The translations under genes were made by a program, and so were the position numbers. Below the pieces are notes generated by a model. That model ran no database searches. It was not told where the DNA came from and saw only the letters and a list, made by a program, of their open reading frames with translations. Positions 16,468 through 22,199 of a stretch of DNA of 49,787 nt are shown in pieces. The DNA comes from Tissierellia bacterium (lineage in GTDB: Bacteria > Bacillota > Clostridia > Tissierellales > Peptoniphilaceae), in the NCBI GenBank assembly GCA_030528125.1, contig JAUMZM010000006.1, positions 1 to 49,787 of the forward strand. The letters run 5' to 3'. Numbering within the stretch: position 1 is the first letter of the stretch; each line of letters begins with the position of its first letter.

Positions 16468-16935
16468 ATGACTAAAGAAGATATAAATTATCCTAAACTT
16501 ATAGGTACAAATGAACAAATAAATTTGGCTAGTAATTTAAGAGAAGAAAAAACAAACCAATTACTAAAATCAGTAGAAACTATTGATAAGATACCAATGA
16601 ATTTAATAAAATTTAGTGGTAGTAATGTGGAAAAATTATATGAAGAATTAATACAAACCAGAAAAGAAATAAAAGATAACAAAGAAAATTTAACAAAAGA
16701 AGAATTGAAAGATTTAAAGCATAAAAGAATTTTATTGAATAAAGAAATTATTGATCTTATAAAAGAATCTCTAATAAAAACTTATATAGATTTTATTGAA
16801 AATTCAAAGGAGTCTAGAAATGCTGATTTCTGGATTGAAAGAAAAGATCAAGGACTTTGGATTCAAGTGGTTGGAGATAATGCTACACATGATGAATTTT
16901 TAGAAGAAATTTATAATCTTAGTAGCAAAAAATAG
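16468..16935 (+). CDS. Hypothetical protein with GT-x-Q...R / FWI-x-R pattern
   Basis: A 155-aa charged, helical protein with a good AAAGGAG site and its own terminators on both sides, so it stands alone. The N terminus LIGTNEQINLASNLRE and the late NADFWIERKDQ resemble a loose pattern I recall from small proteins on integrative elements and phages (GTxKQxxWAxxIR ... AxFWIxxR). The function of those proteins is unknown to me and the resemblance is weak. No membrane segments or signal peptide are present. The central part (about 55-110) is likely coiled coil (EELIQTRKEIKDNKENL). Confidence 0.6.
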   Translation: MTKEDINYPKLIGTNEQINLASNLREEKTNQLLKSVETIDKIPMNLIKFSGSNVEKLYEELIQTRKEIKDNKENLTKEELKDLKHKRILLNKEIIDLIKESLIKTYIDFIENSKESRNADFWIERKDQGLWIQVVGDNATHDEFLEEIYNLSSKK

Positions 16936-17000
16936 ATTTTGTTTAAAATGAAAATAAATATGACTAATTAAAAACAAATAGACAAAGTTTGTCAAAAATA

Positions 17001-17032
17001 GAGCATGGATTATATAAACATGCTCATTTTTA
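17001..17032 (+). terminator. Intrinsic terminator
   Basis: GAGCATG (17001-17007) pairs with CATGCTC (17019-17025) around an 11-base loop and is followed by ATTTTTAT. It probably ends the transcript of the 155-aa protein gene. Confidence 0.65.
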
Positions 17033-17183
17033 TATTACAAATAGAGTTAATTGAATAAACTATTGGTCAATGTAAACACTAATTATAAAAAAATGAATAT
17101 AATAAAAAAATGGGTAATAGATATTGCTAAAAACAAAATATTAGGATTTCAAAGATATAAAATAAAAACAAATATAATAGATA

Positions 17184-17218
17184 CAAAAAAAGTTGATATT
17201 GCTTTAAGCAATATCAAC
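17184..17218 (-). terminator. Terminator of the tRNA-His/tRNA-Leu transcript
   Basis: A 13-bp perfect inverted repeat (GTTGATATTGCTT at 17192-17204 with its complement at 17206-17218). On the minus strand it is followed by seven or more T residues. It lies 17 nt downstream of the 3' end of tRNA-Leu. Confidence 0.88.
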
Positions 17219-17235
17219 ATCTAATAATTATTATA

Positions 17236-17321
17236 TGGTGCGGGATAAAGGACTTGAACCTTCACGAGAAAATCTCACTAGATCCTAAGTCTAGCGCGTC
17301 TGCCAATTCCGCCAATCCCGC
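17236..17321 (-). tRNA. tRNA-Leu (anticodon UAG)
   Basis: The minus strand reads GCGGGAT... to ...ATCCCGC A-CCA, with a 7-bp acceptor stem, encoded CCA (17236-17238) and a long variable arm (GTGAGATTTTCTCGT) as expected for a class II tRNA. The anticodon arm CTAGA-CTTAGGA-TCTAG gives anticodon TAG. At 86 nt including CCA it is normal for tRNA-Leu. It is separated from the upstream tRNA-His by one nucleotide, so both come from one precursor. Confidence 0.95.
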
Positions 17322-17322
17322 A

Positions 17323-17400
17323 TGGGGTGAGTAGAGAGATTCGAACTCTCGGTCTCCTGGGCCACAACCAGGCGCCTTAACCAGCTGGGCCATACCCACC
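17323..17400 (-). tRNA. tRNA-His (anticodon GUG)
   Basis: The minus strand reads G-GTGGGTA ... TACTCAC-C-CCA. The 7-bp acceptor has one G-T pair; the extra 5' G (position -1, at 17400) pairs with discriminator C73, the hallmark of tRNA-His. The anticodon arm CCTGG-TTGTGGC-CCAGG gives GTG. CCA is encoded. It is the promoter-proximal member of the two-tRNA transcript. Confidence 0.95.
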
Positions 17401-17416
17401 GCGTGGTTACCTCTAT

Positions 17417-17445
17417 AGTATACACTCGCTTTTATTGTTTGTCAA
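17417..17445 (-). promoter_or_regulatory. Near-consensus promoter of the tRNA pair
   Basis: On the minus strand: TTGACA (17440-17445), exactly 17 bp, TATACT (17417-17422). The predicted start lies about 10 nt before the tRNA-His 5' end. It is one of the strongest promoters in the window and faces away from the small-peptide/recX genes. Confidence 0.85.
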
Positions 17446-17505
17446 ATAATAATTTTTATTTTCCAAAATATGAATTATATAGTAGAATACAAGGGAGGTG
17501 ATAAG

Positions 17506-17598
17506 ATGAAAAGCAAAAGAAAAATTTTATTGAAAGTTTTTGCGATAGTGGTAATTCTTGCAATGGTTGTACCAATAATTTGGAATGCTTTTGTATGA
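17506..17598 (+). CDS. 30-residue single-pass membrane peptide ahead of recX
   Basis: A 30-codon frame with an exceptional ribosome binding site, GGGAGGTGAT at 17493-17502, nearly the full complement of the 16S rRNA tail, 3 nt before the ATG. The peptide begins MKSKRKILLK (basic), then has a hydrophobic segment of about 17 residues (VFAIVVILAMVVPIIW) and ends NAFV. This is the layout of a single transmembrane helix with a positive cytoplasmic N terminus. Its stop codon overlaps the recX start (ATGA at 17595-17598), so it is translationally coupled to RecX. Size and layout recall tiny Firmicute membrane proteins such as Prli42 or DUF4044 members, but I cannot assign it. A weak TAGAAT -10 lies at 17483-17488. 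Confidence 0.75.
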   Translation: MKSKRKILLKVFAIVVILAMVVPIIWNAFV

Positions 17599-18200
17599 TA
17601 GTTGATAAAGTAGATTTTAAAGGGAAAGATGATCTTTTTGAATTAGAGATTGAAGGCGAAAAGTTTAATATAAGTTATGACACTTTCAACAAATTAAATA
17701 TTAGAAGCCTTTGTGAAATATCTTTTGAAGATTATAAAAAAATCGTAAATGAGGATGACTATCTAAAAGCTAAGAAGAAAGCTTTAGATATCATCTCTTA
17801 TAGCGAAAAAACAAAATCGGAAATTATATTTAGACTTAAAAAGAATAATTTTAGTAATGAAAGTATAGAAAAAGTTATTTCTTTTTTAAATAAATATGAT
17901 TTTTTAAATGATGATAATTATGCCAAAAATTACATTCATGATAAGATTAATTTCTCTAAACAATCCAAAAGAAAAACCAAATATGATTTATTAAAAAAAG
18001 GAATTGATAATAGCACTATAGATAAATATCTAGATGAAATATCTTATGAGAAAGAATATGATAATTGTCTTTATAATGCAAAAAAGAAGGCAAAATCTGA
18101 TTTTTCTTTAAAAAACAAACAAAAAGTTTACAGGTATTTATACTATAAGGGTTTTGATTATGATATTATAAATGAAGTTTTGTCGGAGATTTTTATATGA
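17595..18200 (+). CDS. recX: RecX-family regulatory protein
   Basis: RecX modulates RecA by capping or destabilising its filament. The protein is made of three-helix repeats, visible here as KKKALDIISYSEKTKSEIIF-type helices, VISFLNKYDFLNDDNYAKNYIHDK and KVYRYLYYKGFDYDIINEVL. At 201 aa it is normal for Firmicute RecX, including the N-terminal region with FDYxF-like acidic strands. I use ATG 17595, in a 4-bp overlap with the small membrane peptide, rather than the TTG at 17580 that lies within that peptide's coding sequence. recA is not in the window. Confidence 0.85.
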   Translation: MIVDKVDFKGKDDLFELEIEGEKFNISYDTFNKLNIRSLCEISFEDYKKIVNEDDYLKAKKKALDIISYSEKTKSEIIFRLKKNNFSNESIEKVISFLNKYDFLNDDNYAKNYIHDKINFSKQSKRKTKYDLLKKGIDNSTIDKYLDEISYEKEYDNCLYNAKKKAKSDFSLKNKQKVYRYLYYKGFDYDIINEVLSEIFI

Positions 18201-18451
18201 ACTATGTCTACATAGTAAGATGTTCTGATAATTCATTATATACTGGACGGACTAACAATTTACAAAAAAGAATAGAAACTCATAATAGTGGGAAGGGTGC
18301 TAAGTATACAAGATCTAGACTTCCTGTTAAACTTGTATACAAAAAAGAATTTGAAACAAAAAATGATGCACTAAAATATGAGAAGAAAATTAAATCTTTA
18401 AAAAAATCAAAAAAAGAAGAGCTTGTTTTAAGTTATAATGAAGACATTTGA
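18197..18451 (+). CDS. GIY-YIG endonuclease superfamily protein (UPF0213/YhbQ-like)
   Basis: An 84-aa stand-alone GIY-YIG domain. The N-terminal motif is YVYIVRCSDNSLYTGRT, where YIV and YTG take the places of GIY and YIG. The catalytic Arg lies in NNLQKRIETHNSGKGAKYT, and RLPVKLVYKKEF plus Glu in ALKYEKKIKSL complete the fold. The family is widespread and may act in DNA repair, but no clear substrate is established. It overlaps recX by 4 bp, so both are translated together. Confidence 0.88.
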   Translation: MNYVYIVRCSDNSLYTGRTNNLQKRIETHNSGKGAKYTRSRLPVKLVYKKEFETKNDALKYEKKIKSLKKSKKEELVLSYNEDI

Positions 18452-18562
18452 ATTTGATATTATATATTTAGAATAAGATTTGATTAAAGATTTATATACT
18501 TAAAAAATACAAAAAAATAATTTAATATATTAATGTAGTTTAAGTTTTACATATTATAAAAA

Positions 18563-18587
18563 TAAAAACGGCTTAAAGCCGTTTTAA
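18563..18587 (-). terminator. Bidirectional terminator between the GIY-YIG gene and tRNA-Thr
   Basis: AAAACGGC (18565-18572) pairs with GCCGTTTT (18578-18585) around TTAAA. It has an A tract on the left and T residues on the right, so it can stop the minus-strand tRNA-Thr transcript and the plus-strand recX transcript. Confidence 0.8.
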
Positions 18588-18591
18588 TATA

Positions 18592-18667
18592 TGGAGCCGA
18601 AAACAGGACTTGAACCCGCAACCTACTGATTACGATTCAGTGGCTCTACCAGTTGAGCTATTTCGGC
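18592..18667 (-). tRNA. tRNA-Thr (anticodon CGU)
   Basis: The minus strand reads GCCGAAA-TAGCTCAACTGGTAGAGC... to ...TTTCGGC-T-CCA, a 76-nt cloverleaf with encoded CCA (18592-18594). The anticodon arm ACTGA-ATCGTAA-TCAGT gives CGT, and the T arm contains GGTTCAAGTCC. The gene stands alone between its own promoter and terminator. Confidence 0.93.
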
Positions 18668-18675
18668 ATGCATAT

Positions 18676-18704
18676 ATGATATACTATAATGGTATATAAG
18701 TCAA
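18676..18704 (-). promoter_or_regulatory. Promoter of tRNA-Thr
   Basis: On the minus strand: TTGACT (18699-18704), 17 bp, TATCAT (18676-18681), just upstream of the tRNA 5' end at 18667. A plus-strand TATAAT (18685-18690) lies inside the same region and could serve the gene at 18726, but no matching -35 is seen. Confidence 0.55.
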
Positions 18705-18725
18705 TTACTCGTTACAGGAGGAATT

Positions 18726-19958
18726 ATGAATTTTTTGCTTAGATCAGGCTTGGATGAGTTTATAGGAACAAAAAGTTTTATATTAGGAATTATTCTTGCT
18801 CTAATAGCAATCATAATACTATTTGCTACATTCAAAGCTTTAAGAAAAAGCGGTCTTATTCTTTTATTATTGACTTTTATTGTTGATAGAGGAATTCTAT
18901 ACTTTATGCCAGAGTTATATTTATCTGAACCTAGAGTAAAGATTGCTGTTGAAATTTTATATATTTTATCTTTTACTGTATTTTTTGTAAAAATTATAAA
19001 AAATATTGCCTTTAAAAAAGATAAAAAAGAAGAAGTTTCACAAGATTTGATTTATGAACCTGAGAAGAAAAAGGTTAAGAAAGATAAAAAAGAAACTAAA
19101 TTTAGAAAGTTTACAAAATTTACAGGATGTATTCCATTTATTATTATGCTAATATTAAACATTATTAATCTTGGCATTATTCCTCAAAATATTTTAAGTG
19201 CTCTTACAAAGCTTTCTTTCTTATATATGCTATTTAAAACTTTGTTTAATACTTATAAATATATAAATAGTAAGGATAATTTGAAAAATTCCTTTGATTT
19301 TAGTTTCTTTAAAAATAAGACAAAGTCAAGAAATAAAAAGTCAAAAAAATCAAAGAATATAGTACCTGAAAACAAAAATGACAATAGAATAAGAAGACCA
19401 AATTTAAAACAGGATAAAGATTTGGAAAATGATTATACAGTATATAGAACAGTGGATCCTAAAAAAGATTTGATAAATAAAAATTTATCAAATAAAGATA
19501 GAACTAGCATCGATGGAAATGATAAGATTAAAGAAGAATTGAACTATAAGGATCTTATGTATCTTGTAACAAGGGGATTTGATTCTCCAATGAATACTAC
19601 AAGTATTTGTATTACTAATCTTGAAACAGGAGAAGCTATATCTCATAAGTCAAATAGATGTATTGCAAAGATTGATGATGATAAGGAATACAAAGTTGAT
19701 CTTGAGTTTAAGAATGTAAATGAATATGATTATGGAAAATTTGTAGATATACTTAGAATGTATTCAAGTAATAAGAAAAAATACAAATTTCAGCTTGAAT
19801 TAAATCCAAGCGAATCATCCTCATCTAAGATTGTATTATATGATCCATCAAATATCTTTGATACAAAAGAAGAAGATACAGGTAAATATCAAGGACATAA
19901 CTTGAGCATGAATTTTCCTAAATACAAGATTAATTTCATACAAGGAAAGAGAGACTAA
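18726..19958 (+). CDS. Unrecognised membrane protein with basic linker and C-terminal soluble domain
   Basis: A 410-aa protein I do not recognise. The N-terminal half has hydrophobic segments at roughly 17-38, 43-58 and 73-92, then a very basic loop (KKKVKKDKKETKFRKF), then two more segments near 133-151 and 157-173. A second long charged, disordered-looking linker spans about 185-270 (NKKSKKSK, DNRIRRPNLKQDKD). The C-terminal domain (about 275-410) alternates short strands and reads like a compact beta domain (SICITNLETGEAISHKSN, YKFQLELNPSESSSSKIVLY). It has a strong AGGAGG site and its own terminator, so it is monocistronic. The membrane-plus-soluble layout suggests a cytoplasmic domain tethered to the membrane. 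Confidence 0.7.
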   Translation: MNFLLRSGLDEFIGTKSFILGIILALIAIIILFATFKALRKSGLILLLLTFIVDRGILYFMPELYLSEPRVKIAVEILYILSFTVFFVKIIKNIAFKKDKKEEVSQDLIYEPEKKKVKKDKKETKFRKFTKFTGCIPFIIMLILNIINLGIIPQNILSALTKLSFLYMLFKTLFNTYKYINSKDNLKNSFDFSFFKNKTKSRNKKSKKSKNIVPENKNDNRIRRPNLKQDKDLENDYTVYRTVDPKKDLINKNLSNKDRTSIDGNDKIKEELNYKDLMYLVTRGFDSPMNTTSICITNLETGEAISHKSNRCIAKIDDDKEYKVDLEFKNVNEYDYGKFVDILRMYSSNKKKYKFQLELNPSESSSSKIVLYDPSNIFDTKEEDTGKYQGHNLSMNFPKYKINFIQGKRD

Positions 19959-19972
19959 TTCTCTCTTTTTTA
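19946..19972 (+). terminator. Intrinsic terminator
   Basis: AAAGAGAGA (19946-19954) pairs with TCTCTCTTT (19960-19968) and runs into a T tract. The stop codon of the membrane protein gene is in the loop. Confidence 0.8.
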
Positions 19973-20093
19973 AGTTACAAATTCAAATTTGTGGTAAAAT
20001 AGATTTGTAATGGTTTTTGCTAATATTAATCTTAAAATTTTTATTTGATTATAGTTAATTACAATTTACATACTAAATGACTTTGTTATACAG

Positions 20094-20122
20094 TTGTATC
20101 AAAGTGAAAATATTGTTATAAT
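20094..20122 (+). promoter_or_regulatory. Promoter of fhs
   Basis: TTGTAT (20094-20099), exactly 17 bp, then consensus TATAAT (20117-20122). The predicted leader is only about 15 nt and holds the AAGGAG ribosome binding site, so there is no room for a riboswitch downstream of this start. Confidence 0.7.
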
Positions 20123-20142
20123 GTTTTAGTAAGGAGAATAAT

Positions 20143-21798
20143 ATGAAAACGGATATTGAGATTGCTAGAGAAACAGAACTTGTTGATATTGACGAAATTC
20201 TAAAAAAACTGAATATTACTAAGTACGATAAGTATGGTAATTATAAAGCTAAGATAGATATTTCCTATTCAAAAGGTAAGAAAAACGATTCGAATTTAAT
20301 CTTAGTTACAAGTATTAATCCAACACCACTAGGTGAAGGAAAAACAACTATGAATATTGCTATCTCTATGGCACTTAATAAATTAGGACATAGTGCAATT
20401 TCTGTATTAAGAGAACCATCATTAGGACCATCATTTGGACTAAAAGGTGGAGCTACAGGAGGGGGATATTCACAGGTTGTTCCAATGGAAGATATTAATT
20501 TACACTTTACTGGAGATTTTCATGCTATAACTACAGCTGTTAATTTGGTAAGTGCAATTATAGATAATCATATATATCAAGGAAATGAACTTAATATAGA
20601 TCCTTCAAGAATACAATGGAAAAGAGTATTAGATCTTAATGATAGAGCGCTTAGAGAAGTTGTTGTAGGCCTTGGAAAGAGAACTGATGGAGTTACAAGA
20701 CAAGACGGATTTGATATAACTGTTGCAAGTGAAATGATGGCAGTATTTTGCTTATCTGAAGACTTAAGCGATTTTAGAAAAAATGTCGAAAATATGATAG
20801 TAGCTTATACTTATGAAAATAAACCTGTATATCTAAAAGAGCTAAAAGTTGCAGGTTCAGTAATGGCTATTATGAAAGATGCTCTAAAACCAAACATTGT
20901 ACAGACTCTTGAACATACTCCAGCTATAATTCACGGGGGACCATTTGCAAATATTGCTCATGGATGCAATTCAATTATTGCAACAAAAACAGCATTAAAT
21001 CTTTGTGATTATGCGGTAACAGAGGCAGGATTTGGTGCAGATCTTGGTGCAGAGAAATTTTTTGACATAAAGTGTAGAAAAGCAGGTCTTAATCCTAAAT
21101 GTGCAGTTGTGGTTGCTTCAATTAGAGCTTTGAAGTATCATGGTGGATTGGGAATTAAAGATATCAAAAACGAAGATTTAGAATCTTTAAAGAATGGATT
21201 TGAAAATTTAAAAACACATGTAGAAAATGTTAAAAAATATGGAGTTAATGTTATTGTAGCCATAAATAAATTCGACACAGATACAGATAATGAAGTCAAA
21301 TTATTAAAAGGACTTGTAGATGAACTTGGGGTTTCTACAGTTGTCTGTGAAGGATTTGCAAAGGGAAGCGATGGAACATTAGATCTTGCAAAGGAAATTG
21401 TTGAACTTTGCGAAAAAGAAAGTAACTTTAAGCCTATTTATGATCTTGATCTTTCAATTGAAGAAAAGATAGAAACAGTTGCAAAAGAAATTTATAGAGC
21501 AAGTGGAGTAAATTATAGTAAAAAAGCTAGTAATGAAATCAAAAAAATCCGTGAATTGGGAATGGACAAATTACCAATTTGTATAGCAAAAACTCAATAT
21601 TCATTATCTGATGATCCAAAAAATTTAAACCCAAAAGAAGATTATTCTATAACTATAAATGATGTTAAGTTAAATAGAGGAGCAGGCTTTGTAGTTTGCA
21701 TTACACAAAATATTTTAACTATGCCAGGCCTTCCGAAAAAGCCTGCAGCATATAGTATAGATGTAGATGAACAAGGAAATATCAATGGGTTATTTTAG
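20143..21798 (+). CDS. fhs: Formate-tetrahydrofolate ligase
   Basis: Joins formate to tetrahydrofolate with ATP, feeding 10-formyl-THF into purine and formyl-Met synthesis or, in acetogens, carbon fixation. It shows the nucleotide-binding loop TPLGEGKTTMNIA (about 66-78), REPSLGPSFGLKGGATGGGY and DINLHFTGDFHAI. It also has GGPFANIAHGCNS, EAGFGADLGAEKFFDIKCR and the C-terminal TMPGLPKKPAA. The length of 551 aa is normal. It is monocistronic or co-transcribed with the small yerC gene 8 nt downstream. No other Wood-Ljungdahl genes are in the window, so it is best read as one-carbon metabolism of an anaerobe. Confidence 0.97.
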   Translation: MKTDIEIARETELVDIDEILKKLNITKYDKYGNYKAKIDISYSKGKKNDSNLILVTSINPTPLGEGKTTMNIAISMALNKLGHSAISVLREPSLGPSFGLKGGATGGGYSQVVPMEDINLHFTGDFHAITTAVNLVSAIIDNHIYQGNELNIDPSRIQWKRVLDLNDRALREVVVGLGKRTDGVTRQDGFDITVASEMMAVFCLSEDLSDFRKNVENMIVAYTYENKPVYLKELKVAGSVMAIMKDALKPNIVQTLEHTPAIIHGGPFANIAHGCNSIIATKTALNLCDYAVTEAGFGADLGAEKFFDIKCRKAGLNPKCAVVVASIRALKYHGGLGIKDIKNEDLESLKNGFENLKTHVENVKKYGVNVIVAINKFDTDTDNEVKLLKGLVDELGVSTVVCEGFAKGSDGTLDLAKEIVELCEKESNFKPIYDLDLSIEEKIETVAKEIYRASGVNYSKKASNEIKKIRELGMDKLPICIAKTQYSLSDDPKNLNPKEDYSITINDVKLNRGAGFVVCITQNILTMPGLPKKPAAYSIDVDEQGNINGLF

Positions 21799-21806
21799 GA
21801 GGTAAA

Positions 21807-22127
21807 ATGGCAGAGTCTAAACTTAAAAATTCTCAAGTTGATGAGCTATTTGAAGCTATTTTGATGTTAAAAAATACAGATGAATGTTACAAATTTTTTG
21901 AAGATGTTTGTACAGCAAGAGAACTTTATTCAATCGCCCAAAGACTTGAAGTTGCTAAATTATTAAAAATAAGAAAAACATATAATGAGATAGAAGAGCA
22001 GACGGGAGCATCTACTGCTACTATATCAAGAGTAAATAGATCTTTACACTATGGAGCAGATGGTTATGAGCTTGTCTTAGATAAGTTGATAGAAAAAGAT
22101 CTTGAAGATGAAAAAAACGACGATTAA
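21807..22127 (+). CDS. yerC: YerC/YecD family TrpR-like protein
   Basis: A 106-aa TrpR-superfamily DNA-binding protein. The helix-turn-helix is in YNEIEEQTGASTATISRVN (about 63-81) and is preceded by the family stretch FFEDVCTARELYSIAQRLEVAKLL, ending in the usual HYGADGYELVLDKL. Family members lie next to pcrA in many Firmicutes, as here. Target genes are not established. The spacing from fhs is 8 nt with a GGAGGT site; a terminator follows. Confidence 0.9.
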   Translation: MAESKLKNSQVDELFEAILMLKNTDECYKFFEDVCTARELYSIAQRLEVAKLLKIRKTYNEIEEQTGASTATISRVNRSLHYGADGYELVLDKLIEKDLEDEKNDD

Positions 22128-22129
22128 AG

Positions 22130-22156
22130 ATCAGCCTAGTGGCTGATTTTTAGTTT
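22130..22156 (+). terminator. Intrinsic terminator after yerC
   Basis: ATCAGCC (22130-22136) pairs with GGCTGAT (22141-22147) around a TAGT loop, followed by TTTTAGTTT. Confidence 0.8.
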
Positions 22157-22169
22157 GTAAATTAGTATA

Positions 22170-22178
22170 TGATATAAT
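22170..22178 (+). promoter_or_regulatory. Extended -10 promoter of the pcrA-ligA-gat operon
   Basis: TGATATAAT is a consensus -10 with TGn extension. The -35 position (TTAGTT) is weak. It lies between the yerC terminator and the pcrA start at 22200. Confidence 0.55.
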
Positions 22179-22199
22179 ATGTCAGAAAGGATGTGAAGA

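Larger units (their letters stand above)
16936..17235. other. 300-nt AT-rich intergenic stretch with hairpins only
   Basis: No supported gene lies here. It contains a small 6-bp hairpin GACAAA-G-TTTGTC (16981-16993), a plus-strand terminator at 17001-17032 and the minus-strand tRNA terminator at 17186-17218. A 43-codon frame at 17093-17224 has no ribosome binding site and runs through the terminator, so I do not count it. Confidence 0.6.

Noticed and set aside
17093-17224. A 43-codon plus-strand reading frame in the intergenic region before tRNA-Leu
   Set aside because: No ribosome binding site, composition like the surrounding AT-rich DNA, and its 3' end is the tRNA terminator hairpin.
19973-20142. 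Riboswitch upstream of fhs (for example a folate riboswitch)
   Set aside because: The promoter at 20094-20122 leaves a leader of about 15 nt, and no conserved riboswitch core or terminator pair is visible.
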